From NCBI GenBank assembly GCA_032433765.1, contig JAVIAB010000025.1, positions 37,985,756 through 38,049,755 of the forward strand: a stretch of 64,000 bases of DNA, written 5' to 3'. Positions 33,205-45,727 of this stretch are shown in pieces. The notes under the pieces were generated by a model, which worked only from the letters and a program-made list of their open reading frames with translations, had not been told where the DNA came from and did not search any database. A program made the translations under genes and the position numbers. Each line of letters starts with the position of its first letter. The stretch's first letter is position 1. The DNA comes from Megaustenia siamemsis (Eukaryota > Mollusca > Gastropoda > Stylommatophora > Ariophantidae).

Positions 33205-36200
33205 TCTACCAGCCTGGTCTTAGCTTTAACCCAGCACATTGATGTCCTCTCTACCAGCCTGGTCTTAGCTTTAACCCAGCACATTGATGTCCTTTCTACA
33301 AGCCTGGTATACTTACTTGTCTTAGCTTTAACCTAGCACATTGATGTCCTCTCTACCAGCCTGGTATACTTACTTGTCTTAGCTTTAACCTAGCACATTG
33401 ATGTCCTCTCTATCAGCCTGGTATACTTGTCTTAGCTTTAACCCAGCACATTGATGTCCTCTCTACCAGCCTAGTATACTTGTCTTAGCTTTAACCCAGC
33501 ACATTGATGTCCTCTCTACCAGCCTGGTGTACTTGTCTTAGCTTTAACCCAGCACATTGATGTCCTCTCTACCAGCCTGGTATACTTACTTGTCTTAGCT
33601 TTAACCCAGCACATTGATGTCCTCTCTACCAGCCTGGTATACTTGTCTTAGCTTTAACCCAGCACATTGATGTCCTCTCTACCAGCCTGGTATACTTACT
33701 TGTCTTAGCTTTCACCTAGCACATTGATGTCCTCTCTACCAGCCTGGTATACTTACTTGTCTTAGCTTTCACCTAGCACATTGATGTCCTCTCTACCAGC
33801 CTGGTATACTTACTTGTCTTAGCTTTAACCTAGCACATTGATGTCCTCTCTACCAGCCCGGTATACTTACTTGTCTAAGCTGTAACCTAGCACATTGATG
33901 TCCTCTCTACCAGCCTGGTATACTTACTTGTCTTAACTTTAACCTAGCACATTGATGTCCTCTCTACCAGCCAGGTATACTTACTTGTCTTAGCTGTAAC
34001 CTAGTACATTGATGTCCTCTCTACCAGCCTGGTATACTTACTTGTCTTAGCTTTAACCCAGCACATTGATGTCCTCTCTACCAGCCTGGTATACTTACTT
34101 GTCTTAGCTTTAACCTAGCACATTGATGTCCTCTCTACCAGCCTGGTATACTTACTTGTCTAAGCTGTAACCTAGCACATTGATGTCCTCTCTACCAACC
34201 TGGTATACTTACTTGTCTTAGCTTTAACCCAGCACATTGATGTCCTCTCTACCAGCCTGGCATACTTACTTGTCTTAGCTTTAACCTAGCACATTGATGT
34301 CCTCTCTACCAATCTGGTATACTTACTTGTCTTAGCTTTCACCTAGCACATTGATGTCCTCTCTACCAGCCTGGTATACTTACTTGTCTAAGCTGTAACC
34401 TAGCACATTGATGTCCTCTCTACCAGCCTGGTATACTTACTTGTCTTAGCTGTAACCTAGCACATTGATGTCCTCTCTACCAGCCTGGTATACTTACTTG
34501 TCTAAGCTGTAACCTAGCACATTGATGTCCTCTCTACCAGCCTGGTATACTTACTTGTCTAAGCTGTAACCTAGCACATTGATGTCCTCTCTACCATCCT
34601 GGTATACTTACTTGTCTAACCTTTAACCTAACACATTGATGTCCTCTCTACCAGCCTGGTATACTTACTTGTCTTAGCTGTAACCTAGCACATTGATGTC
34701 CTCTCTACCAGCCTGGTATACTTACTTGTATTAGCTTTAACCTAGCACATTGATGTCCTCTCTACCAGCCTGGTATACTTACTTGTCTTAACTTTAACCT
34801 AGCACATTGATGTCCTCTCTACCAGCCTGGTATACTTACTTGTCTTAACTTTAACCTAGCACATTGATGTCCTCTCTACCGGCCTGGTATACTTACTTGT
34901 CTTAACTTTAACCTAGCACATTGATGTCCTCTCTACCAGCCTGGTATACTTACTTGTCTTAGCTTTAACCTAGCACATTGATGTCCTCTCTACCGGCCTG
35001 GTATACTTACTTGTCTTAGCTTTAACCTAGCACATTGATGTCCTCTTTACCAGCCTGGTATACTTACTTGTCTTAGCTTTAACCTAGCACATTGATGTCC
35101 TCTCTACTAACCTGGTATACTTACTTGTCTTAGCTTTAACCTAGCACATTGATGTCCTCTCTACCAGCCTGGTATACTTACTTGTCTTAGCTTTAACCTA
35201 GCACATTGATGTCCTCTCTACCAACCTGGTATACTTACTTGTCTTAGCTTTAACCCAGAACATTGATGTCCTCTCTACCAGCCTGGTATACTTACTTGTC
35301 TAAGCTGTAACCTAGCACATTGATGTCCTCTCTACCAGCCTGGTATACTTACTTGTCTAAGCTATAACCTAGCACAATGATGTCCTCATTACTAGCCTGG
35401 TATACTTACTTGTCTTAGCTTTAACCTAGCACATTGATGTCCTCTCTATCAGCCTGGTATACTTACTTGTCTTAGCTGTAACCTAGCACATTGATGTCCT
35501 CTCTACCAGCCTGGTATACTTACTTGTCTTAACTTTAACCCAGCACATTGATGTCCTCTCTACCAGCCTGGTATACTTACTTGTCTAACCTTTAACCTAA
35601 CACATTGATGTCCTCTCTACCAGCCTGGTATACTTACTTGTCTTAGCTGTAACCTAGCACATTGATGTCCTCTCTACCAGCCTGGTATACTTACTTGTCT
35701 TAGGTTTAACCTAGCACATTGATGTCCTCTCTACCAGCCTGGTATACTTACTTGTCTTAACTTTAACCCAGCACATTGGTGTCCTCTCTACCAGCCTGGT
35801 ATACTTACTTGTCTTAGCTTTAACCCAGCACATTGATGTCCTCTCTACCGGCTGGTATACTTACTTGTCTTAACTTTAACCTAGCACATTGATGTCCTCT
35901 CTACCAGCCTGGTATACTTACTTGTCTTAGCTTTAACCTAGCACATTGATGTCCTCTCTACCAGCCTGGTATACTTACTTGTCTTAGCTTTAACCTAGCA
36001 CATTGATGTCCTCTCTACTAACCTGGTATACTTACTTGTCTTAGCTTTAACCTAGCACATTGATGTCCTCTCTACCAGCCTGGTATACTTACTTGTCTTA
36101 GCTTTAACCCAACACATTGATGTCCTCTCTACCAGCCTGGTATACTTACTTGTCTTAGCTTTAACCCAACACATTGATGTCCTCTCTACCAGCCTGGTAT

Positions 36201-39200
36201 ACTTACTTGTCTATGCTGTAACCTAGCACATTGATGTCCTCTCTACCATCCTGGTATACTTACTTGTCTAACCTTTAACCTAACACATTGATGTCCTCTC
36301 TACCAGCCCGGTATACTTACTTGTCTTAGCTGTAACCTAGCACATTGATGTCCTCTCTACCAGCCTGGTATACTTACTTGTCTTAGCTTTAACCTAGCAC
36401 ATTGATGTCCTCTCTACCAGCCTGGTATACTTACTTGTCTTAACTTTAACCTAGCACATTGATGTCCTCTCTACCAGCCTGGTATACTTACTTGTCTTAA
36501 CTTTAACCTAGCACATTGATGTCCTCTCTACCGGCCTGGTATACTTACTTGTCTTAACTTTAACCTAGCACATTGATGTCCTCTCTACCAGCCTGGTATA
36601 CTTACTTGTCTTAGCTTTAACCTAGCACATTGATGTCCTCTCTACCGGCCTGGTATACTTACTTGTCTTAGCTTTAACCTAGCACATTGATGTCCTCTTT
36701 ACCAGCCTGGTATACTTACTTGTCTTAGCTTTAACCTAGCACATTGATGTCCTCTCTACTAACCTGGTATACTTACTTGTCTAACCTTTAACCTAACACA
36801 TTGATGTCCTCTCTACCAGCCTGGTATACTTACTTGTCTTAGCTTTAACCTAGCACATTGATGTCCTCTCTACCAACCTGGTATACTTACTTGTCTTAGC
36901 TTTAACCCAACACATTGATGTCCTCTCTACCAGCCTGGTATACTTACTTGTCTAAGCTGTAACCTAGCACATTGATGTCCTCTCTACCAGCCTGGTATAA
37001 TTACTTGTCTAAGCTGTAACCTAGCACATTGATGTCCTCTCTACCAGCCTGGTATACTTACTTGTCTTAGCTTTAACCTATCCCAATGATGTCCTCTTTA
37101 CTAGCCTGGTATACTTACTTGTCTTAGCTTTAACCTAGCACATTGATGTCCTCTCTACCAGCCTGGTATACTTACTTGTCTTAGCTGTAACCTAGCACAT
37201 TGATGTCCTCTCTACCAGCCTGGTATACTTACTTGTCTTAACTTTAACCCAGCACATTGATGTCCTCTCTACCAGCCTGGTATACTTACTTGTCTAACCT
37301 TTAACCTAACACATTGATGTCCTCTCTACCAGCCTGGTATACTTACTTGTCTTAGCTGTAACCTAGCACATTGATGTCCTCTCTACCAGCCTGGTATACT
37401 TACTTGTCTTAGCTTTAACCTAGCACATTGATGTCCTCTCTACCAGACTGGTATACTTACTTGTCTTAACTTTAACCCAGCACATTGATGTCCTCTCTAC
37501 CAGCCTGGTATACTTACTTGTCTTAGCTTTAACCCAGCACATTGATGTCCTCTCTACCGGCTGGTATACTTACTTGTCTTAACTTTAACCTAGCACATTG
37601 ATGTCCTCTCTACCAGCCTGGTATACTTACTTGTCTTAGCTTTAACCTAGCACATTGATGTCCTCTCTACCAGCCTGGTATACTTACTTGTCTTAGCTTT
37701 AACCTAGCACATTGATGTCCTCTCTACTAACCTGGTATACTTACTTGTCTTAGCTTTAACCTAGCACATTGATGTCCTCTCTACCAGCCTGGTATACTTA
37801 CTTGTCTTAGCTTTAACCCAACACATTGATGTCCTCTCTACCAGCCTGGTATACTTACTTGTCTTAGCTTTAACCCAACACATTGATGTCCTCTCTACCA
37901 GCCTGGTATACTTACTTGTCTTAGCTTTAACCCAGCACATTGATGTCCTCTCTACCAGCCTGGTATACTTAATTGTCTTAGCTCTAACCCAGCACATTGA
38001 TGTCCTCTCTACCAGCCTGGTATACTTACTTGTCTTAGCTTTAACCCAGCACATTGATGTCCTCTCTACCAGCCTGGTATACTTACTTGTCTTAGCTTTC
38101 ACCCAGCACATTGATGTCCTCTCTACCAGCCTGGTATACTTACTTGTCTTAACTTTAACCCAGCACATTGATGTCCTCTCTACCAGCCTGGTATACTTAC
38201 TTGTCTTAACTTTAACCCAGCACATTGATGTCCTCTCTACCAGCCTGGTATACTTACTTGTCTTAGCTTTAACCCAGCACATTGATGTCCTCTCTACCAG
38301 CCTGGTATACTTACTTGTCTTAACTTTAACCCAGCACATTCATGTCCTCTCTACCAGCCTGGTATACTTACTTGTCTTAATTTTAACCCAGCACATTGAT
38401 GTCCTCTCTACCAGCCTGGTATACTTACTTGTCTTAGCTTTAACCCAGCACATTGATGTCCTCTTTACCAGCCTGGTATACTTGTCTTAACTTTAACCCA
38501 GCACATTGATGTCCTCTCTACCAGCCTGGTATACTTACTTGTCTTAGCTGTAACTTAGCACATTGATGTCCTCTCTACCAGCCTGGTATACTTACTTGTC
38601 TTAGCTTTAACCCAGCACATTGATGTCCTCTCTACCAGCCTGGTATACTTACTTGTCTCACCTTTAACCTAGCACATTGATGTCCTCTCTACCAGCCTGG
38701 TATACTTACTTGTCTTAGCTTTAACTCAGCACATTGATGTCCTCTCTACCAGCCTGGTATACTTACTTGTCTTAGCCTTAACCTAGCACATTGATGTCCT
38801 CTCTACCAGCCTGGTATACTTACTTGTCTTAGCATTAACCTAGCACATTGATGTCCTCTCTACCAGCCTGGTATACTTACTTGTCTTAACTTTAACCCAG
38901 CACATTGATGTCCTCTCTACCAACCTGGTATACTTACTTGTCTTAGCTGTAACCCAGCACATTGATGTCCTCTCTACCAGCCTGGTATACTTACTTGTCT
39001 TAGCTTTAACCTAGCACATTGATGTCCTCTCTACTAGCCTGATATACTTACTTTTCTTAACTTTAACTCAGCACATTGATGTCCTCTCTACCAGCCTGGT
39101 ATACTTACTTGTCTTAACTTAACTCAGCACATTGATGTCCTCTCTACCAGCCTGGTATACTTACTTGTCTAAGCTGTAACCTAGCACATTGATGTCCTCT

Positions 39201-39935
39201 CTACCAGCCTGGTATACTTACTTGTCTTAGCCTTAACCTAGCACATTGATGTCCTCTCTACCAACCTGGTATACTTACTTGTCTTAACTTTAACCCAGCA
39301 CATTGATGTCCTCTCTACCAACCTGGTATACTTACTTGTCTTAGCTGTAACCCAGCACATTGATGTCCTCTCTACCAGCCTGGTATACTTACTTGTCTTA
39401 GCTTTAACCTAGCACATTGATGTCCTCTCTACTAGCCTGATATACTTACTTGTCTTAACTTTAACCCAGCACATTGATGTCCTCTCTACCAATCTGGTAT
39501 ACTTACTTGTCTTAGCTGTAACCCAGCACATTGATGTCCTCTCTACCAGCCATGTATACTTACTTGTCTAAGCTGTAACCCAGCACATTGATGTCCTCTG
39601 TACCAACCTGGTATACTTACTTGTCTTAGCTTTAACCTAGCACATTGATGTCCTCTCTACCAACCTGGTATACTTACTTGTCTTAGCTTTAACCCAGCAC
39701 ATTGATGTCCTCTCTACCAGCCATGTATACTTACTTGTCTTAGCTTTAACCCAGCACATTGATGTCCTCTCTACCAGCCATGTATACTTACTTGTCTTAG
39801 CTTTAACCCAGCACATTGATGTCCTCTCTACCATCCTGGTATACTTACTTGTCTTAACTTTAACCCAGCACATTGATGTCCTCTCTACCATCCTGGTATA
39901 CTTACTTGTCTTAACTTTAACCCAGCACATTGATG
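33205..39935. repeat. 57-bp satellite, about 118 copies (6.7 kb)
   Basis: Units contain CAGCCTGGTATACTTACTTG, CTTAGCTTTAACC and CAGCACATTGATGTCCTCTC. The left edge holds two 45-bp units lacking ATACTTACTTGT, and several 53-bp units with only ATACTTGT. Minus-strand 19-residue peptide repeats (MCWVKVKTSKYTRLVERTS) appear where no stop occurs and are not a gene. A block of about 1.7 kb is duplicated inside the array. Confidence 0.98.
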
Positions 39936-40302
39936 TACACTTCGTGTTGGTAGTAGTCTAAAATGGCTATTATTTGGAACGTCCTTTTGTATAGACTAAC
40001 ACACAAGCTACTTTTGTCATGGCGTTAATTCGGCGTGAAGGAGTGGATCAGAAACTGATAATAGGTTATAAAGATAGGTCAGGCTAGGAACTTCATTCCT
40101 TTAAACTGTCGGTACTGCAAACGTCCTGTGTGGCTCACCTACGGGCGGTGATGTAATTTCTAATCGCTTATCGTCCGCGCCGCGGATATTCCGGGATTAA
40201 ATCGTCTCTATGTTGTTGACTTACATGTGGGTGTCAGGAGTGGTCGATGTGTAAATTCTCCACCTAATTGTCTGAGCACCAGATTATTTTGAATTTGTTT
40301 AT
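39936..40302. other. Unassigned stretch
   Basis: Non-repetitive. Nothing recognised. Confidence 0.35.
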
Positions 40303-42481
40303 ATGTCTCGGTACAGCCACAGCCAGCATGATGCTCTTTCAGCTGACTCAGCAATCGTCTTCATTGTTCTTGTTCGCATTTCCCCCTTAATTATTAGCCT
40401 CTTTAATAGGTCGTAGAGGAATAAGGCCGCGAGTCCTCTGGCACTAAAGTCCACAGCGAACACATTAACCTGCTGTCCAAACTCGATGGCGAGATCCTGG
40501 TATTTGACTAGTTTAAATATATGTTGTTCCTTTATCCTGGTATTTGACTAGTTTAAATATATGTTGTTCCTTTATCCTGGTATTTGACTAGTTTAAATAT
40601 ATGTTGTTCCTTTATCCTGGTATTTGACTAGTTTAAATATATGTTGTTCCTTTATCCTGGTATTTGACTAGTTTAAATATATGTTGTTCCTTTATCCTGG
40701 TATTTGACTAGTTTAAATATATGTTGTTACTTTATCCTGGTATTTGACTAGTTTAAATATATGTTGTTACTTTATCCTGGTATTTGACTAGTTTAAATAT
40801 ATGTTGTTACTTTATCCTGGTATTTGACTAGTTTAAATATATGTTGTTACTTTATCCTGGTATTTGACTAGTTTAAATATATGTTGTTACTTTATCCTGG
40901 TATTTGACTGGTTTAAATATATGTTGTTACTTTATCCTGGTATTTGACTAGTTTAAATATATACTGTTCCTTTAACCTTGTATTTGACTAGTTTAAATAT
41001 ATACTGTTCCTTTATCCTTGTATTTGACTAGTTTAAATATATACTGTTCCTTTATCCTTGTATTTGACTAGTTTAAATATATACTGTTCCTTTATCCTTG
41101 TATTTGCCTAGTTTAAATATATACTGTTCCTTTATCCTGGTATTTGACTAGTTTAAATATATACTGTTCCTTTATCCTTGTATTTGACTAGTTTAAATAT
41201 ATACTGTTCCTTTATCCTTGTATTTTGCCTAGTTTGAATATATACTGTTCCTTTATCCTTGTATTTGACTAGTTTAAATATATACTGTTCCTTTATCCTT
41301 GTATTTGACTAGTTTAAATATATACTGTTCCTTTATCCTTGTATTTGACTAGTTTAAATATATGCTGTTCCTTTATCCTTGTATTTGACTAGTTTAAATA
41401 TATACTGTTCCTTTATCTTGGTATTTGACTAGTTTAAATATATACTGTTCCTTTATGTTTGTATTTGCCTAGTTTAAATATATACTGTTCCTTTATCCTG
41501 GTATTTGACTAGTTTAAATATATACTGTTCCTTTATCCTTGTATTTGACTAGTTTAAATATATACTGTTCCTTTATCTTGTATTTTGCCTAGTTTGAATA
41601 TATACTGTTCCTTTATCCTTGTATTTGACTAGTTTAAATATATACTGTTCCTTTATCCTTGTATTTGACTAGTTTAAATATATACTGTTCCTTTATCCTT
41701 GTATTTGACTAGTTTAAATACATGCTGTTCCTTTATCCTTGTATTTGACTAGTTTAAATATGTACTGTTCCTTTATCCTTGTATTTGACTAGTTTAAATA
41801 TATACTGTTCCTTTATCTTGGTATTTGACTAGTTTAAATATATACTGTTCCTTTATGTTTGTATTTGACTAGTTTAAATATAAGCTGTTCTTTATCCTGG
41901 TATTTGACTAGTTTAAATATATGCTGTTCCTTTATCTTTGTATTTGCCTAGTTTAAATATATACTGTTCCTTTATCCTTGTATTTGACTAGTTTAAATAC
42001 ATGCTGTTCCTTTATCCTGGTATTTGACTAGTTTAAATATATACTGTTCCTTTATCTTTGTATTTGACTAGTTTAAATATATGCTGTTCTTTATCCTGGT
42101 ATTTGACTAGTTTAAATATATGCTGTTCTTTATCCTGGTATTTGACTAGTTTAAATATATGCTGTTCCTTTATCCTGGTATTTGACTAGTTTAAATATAT
42201 GCTGTTCTTTATCCTGGTATTTGACTAGTTTAAATATTTGCTGTTCTTTATCCTGGTATTTGACTAGTTTAAATATATGCTGTACCTTTATCCTTGTATT
42301 TGACTAGTTTAAATATATACTGTTCCTTTATCCTGGATTCGAATGGCACTGTGAGCTCTATTAAGACGGCATGGGTCATACCTGACATGTAAAGTGCAAC
42401 ATCCGGGCGCATTTTAGATCTCTTGATCCACTCTGGGCACTTAACCTCGTCCTGGGAGGTCAACAGCCATCTCCCAGTCAT
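40303..42481 (-). pseudogene. PD-(D/E)XK-like transposon ORF split by a 40-bp satellite
   Basis: Minus strand. The N-part (42481 to about 42330) reads GRWLLTSQDEVKCPEWIKRS, RPDVALYMSGMTHAVLIELT and VPFESRIKEQYIFKLVKY. The C-part (about 40500 to 40303) reads LAIEFGQQVNVFAVDFSARG, LAALFLYDLLKRL and RTMKTIAESAERASCWLWL, then a stop. The RPD-x14-E-L-T-VP pattern and the downstream K-Y match the PD-(D/E)XK-type nuclease-like domain found next to reverse transcriptases in many invertebrate elements. The upstream DWEMAVDL (minus strand, 42463-42486) also fits that family. Between the halves lie 46 copies of the 40 bp coding for EQHIFKLVKYQD, which is not divisible by three, so the gene is dead. It could be a host-domesticated remnant, but transposon origin is likelier. 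Confidence 0.72.
40493..42332. repeat. 40-bp satellite inside the split ORF, about 46 copies
   Basis: Units TATTTGACTAGTTTAAATAT then ATGTTGTTCCTTTATCCTGG. Left units are ATGTTGTT(C/A)C, right units ATACTGTTCC or ATGCTGTTC, so two homogenised blocks are visible. The period is constant at 40 apart from 1-bp slips. Confidence 0.97.
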
Positions 42482-42499
42482 TCACTATCTCCAGCATCG

Positions 42500-43060
42500 T
42501 TAGAAAGATATATTCACTCGGTAGAAGGATAAAGATATATTCACTCGGTAGAAGGATAAAGATATATTCACTCGGTAGAAGGATAAAGATATATTCACTC
42601 GGTAGAAGGATAAAGATATATTCACTCGGTAGAAGGATAAAGATATATTCACTCGGTAGAAGGATAAAGATATATTCACTCGGTAGAAGGATAAAGATAT
42701 ATTCACTCGGTAGAAGGATAAAGATATATTCACTCGGTAGAAGGATAAAGATATATTCACTCGGTAGAAGGATAAAGATATATTCACTCGGTAGAAGGAT
42801 AAAGATATATTCACTTGGTAGAAGGATAAAGATATATTCACTCGGTAGAAGGATAAAGATATATTCACTTTGATTGAAGAATAAAGATATATTCACTCGG
42901 TAGAAGGATAAAGATATATTCACTCGGTAGAAGGATAAAGATATATTCACTCGGTAGAAGGGTAAAGATATATTCACTCGATAGAAACATAAAGATACAT
43001 TCACTCAGTAGAAACATAAAGATATATTCACTTGGTAGAAACATAAAGATACATTCACTT
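42500..43060. repeat. 27-bp minisatellite, about 21 copies
   Basis: Units GATATATTCACTCGGTAGAA plus GGATAAA, diverging at the right end to ACATAAAGATACATTC. Open frames on the minus strand (187 codons) come from unit length. Confidence 0.97.
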
Positions 43061-43380
43061 AATAAAAAAAATAAACAACAGATGGAGATATTTGCTTATG
43101 TAGCAAGATAAAAACAACAAAACACAACACAGGCATTAAAACAGAACTAAAAAACAAATGTAATCGTTCAAGAAGCTACACAGTAACAACAAAACACAAC
43201 AGAACTGTTCATAGACCCCAATGACAAACACACTTCATCTAAAAAGAAAAGATAGGCTGCCGGAAGCTAGAATCACTCGGAAAACAAGACAGCAGAAGAG
43301 GTCAGTCAAAGGGCAAAAGACCGCAAGCTATGTACTGCTTGATGTAACAAGTAAAATAAGGAAGGAAACCACAAGAATAT
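43061..43380 (+). mobile_element. Highly diverged LINE-A remnant
   Basis: AACAACAGATGGAGATATTT...AACACAACACAGGCATTAAA and later AAGGGCAAAAGACCGCAAGC keep the order of LINE-A 22880-23080, with many stops. A weak call. Confidence 0.5.
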
Positions 43381-43580
43381 GGCTATTTCGGTGTTGCTGT
43401 TTCTATTTTCTTATCAGATTAGATATGTTTCTGTGTGTTTCTGGTAGATTGCTTTGTTTTCTCTGTATCTTGTCTCGCAGATGTTGTTTACAAACGTGTG
43501 ATTAATTTGTTTCTCTGTTTGATCCATTTTTGTTTCGGAGTTTTGGGAGAAGCTATTTCGTGATCTGAGTCTGTCTGGAC
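43381..43580. other. Unassigned stretch
   Basis: T-rich and non-repetitive. Nothing recognised. Confidence 0.35.
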
Positions 43581-45083
43581 GAATATATTTATGGTCAATG
43601 TGAGGCTGTATTTAGGGGCAATATAAGGCTGTATTTAGTGGCAATATAAGGCTGTATTTAGGGGCAATGTGAGGGCTGTATTTAAGGGCAAAGTGAGGTT
43701 GTATTTAGGGGCAACGTGAGGCTGTCTTCAAGAGGCAACATGAGGCTGTGTCTTCAGTGACAACGTGGGGCTAAATTTAGGGGCAACGTGAGGCTGTATT
43801 TAGGGGCAATGTGTGGCTGTATTTAGGGGAAATGTGAGACTTATTTATGGTCAATGTGAGACTGTATTTAGGGACAACGTGTGACTGCATTTAGGAACAA
43901 TATGAGGCTGTCTTTAGGAGCAACGTGTGGCTTTATTTAGGGCAATATGAGGCTGTATTTAGGGGCACATTGAGGCTGTATTTAGTGGCAACGTGAGGCT
44001 TCTTTAGGGGCAATGTGAGGCTGTATTTAGGGGCAACGTTAGGGTGTATTTAGGTACAATGTGCGGCTGTCTTTAGGAGCAACGAATGGCTATATTTAGG
44101 GGCAATGTGAGGCTGTATTTAGGAGCAAAGTGAGGCTGTATTTAGTGGAAAAGTGTGGCTGTATTTAGGGACAAGGTTTGGCTGTATTTAGGGGGAACAT
44201 GTGGCTGTATTTAAGGGCAACGTGTGGCTGTATTTAAGGGCAACCTGAGGTTGTTTTTATTGGCAATGTGTGGCTGTATTTAGGGGCAACTTGTGGCTGT
44301 ATTTAGTAGCAAGGTGAGGTTGAATTTAGGGGCAATGTGAGGCTATATTTAGGGGCAATGTGTGGCTGTATTTAGGGGCAACGTGAGGCTGTATTAAGGG
44401 GCAGCGTTAGGCTATATTTATATTTAGGGGCAATGTTCGGCTGTATTTAGGGGCAATGTGAGGGCTGTATTCAGGGGCAATGTGGGGTTATATTTAGTGG
44501 CAATGTGAGGCTGTATTTAGGGGCAATGTGCGGCTGTATTTAGGGGTAATGTGAGGCTGTATTTAGGGACAACGTGAGGCTGTATTTAGGGGCAATGTGA
44601 GGCTGTATTTAGGGCAATGTGAGGCTGTATTTAGGGGCAACGTCAGGCTGTATTTAGGGGCAATTTGAGGCTGTATTTAGAGGCAATGTGAGGCTGTATT
44701 TAGGGGCAATGTGAGGCTGTATTTAGGGGCAATGTGAGGCTGTATTAAGGGGCAACTTGAGGCTATATTTAGTTACAATGTATTGCTGTATTTAGGGGCA
44801 ACGTGAGGCTATATTTGGTTACAATGTGTGGCTGTATTTAGGAGCAACATGAGGCTATATTTAGTTACAATGTGTGGTTGTTTTTAGGAGCAACATGAGG
44901 CTATATTTAGTTACAATGTGTGGTTGTTTTTAGGAGCAACATGAGGCTATATTTAGTTACAATGTGTGGTTGTATTTAGGAGCAACTTGAGGCTATATTT
45001 AGTTACAATGTGTGGTTGTATTTAGGAGCAACATGAGGCTATATTTAGTTACAATGTGTGGTTGTATTTAGGGGCAATGATGA
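43581..45083. repeat. 23-bp minisatellite, about 64 copies, partly dimerised
   Basis: Units GAGGCTGTATTTAGGGGCAA plus TGT, strongly diverged on the left. From about 44815 a 46-bp dimer (GAGGCTATATTTAGTTACAA / TGTGTGGTTGTATTTAGGAG) is repeated five to six times almost unchanged. Confidence 0.95.
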
Positions 45084-45149
45084 TGGTTAACTCACTAGGT
45101 ACCATAGCTTCTGATTCCAGTTGATATATCATTATCAATCTTATTATCG

Positions 45150-45300
45150 CACCGCCACGACAGCCACCACCATCATCACCATCACACCATCACCACCACC
45201 ATCAACATCATCATCACACCATCACCACCACCACCACCATCACATTTATCATAACAACCATCACCATCATCATCACCACCACCACCATCATCATCATCTA
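45150..45300. repeat. CAT/CAC trinucleotide microsatellite
   Basis: Interrupted CATCAC, CACCAC and CATCAT runs giving spurious poly-His frames. Confidence 0.95.
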
Positions 45301-45727
45301 GTGTGTACCTATTAGAACCTAACATCCATGACATCTACTCTGAGACTGTCTCAATTTTTTCTTGAGACGTACGATGTCTGTGTAGTCAATCCCATCCAAA
45401 TCCTACAGATCCTACTAAAAAGAGAAGATTAATTATAAACAAATAAAGAAACAAATAAGGAACGAGACAGAGCTAGGATGTAGTGACATGATCCAGGTAT
45501 AGCACCACGTGACCTTGTCTTACAGGTGTGAGAGAGAGAGAGAGAAAGAGAGAGAGCTGGGATAATTAATTTCTCTGGCAATTCTCTGACTCGTGAGAGA
45601 AAGTGGATACGGAGGAGGATGATGAGGAGTTTAAATTTCTCTGAAGAGTGGAGCTGATTTTTTTTTCTCTATTTCTGCTTCACTTTCATCTATCGAGTGT
45701 CGACGGATCAATAAACCGGAGTCTGAA
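45301..45727. other. Unassigned stretch with a GA run
   Basis: AGAGAGAGAGAGAAAGAGAG near 45532. Otherwise non-repetitive, no gene seen. Confidence 0.4.

Noticed and set aside
37761..38339. 192-codon ORF of MCWVK..SKYTRLVERTS repeats
   Set aside because: Part of the 57-bp satellite. Most of the array is closed in that frame.
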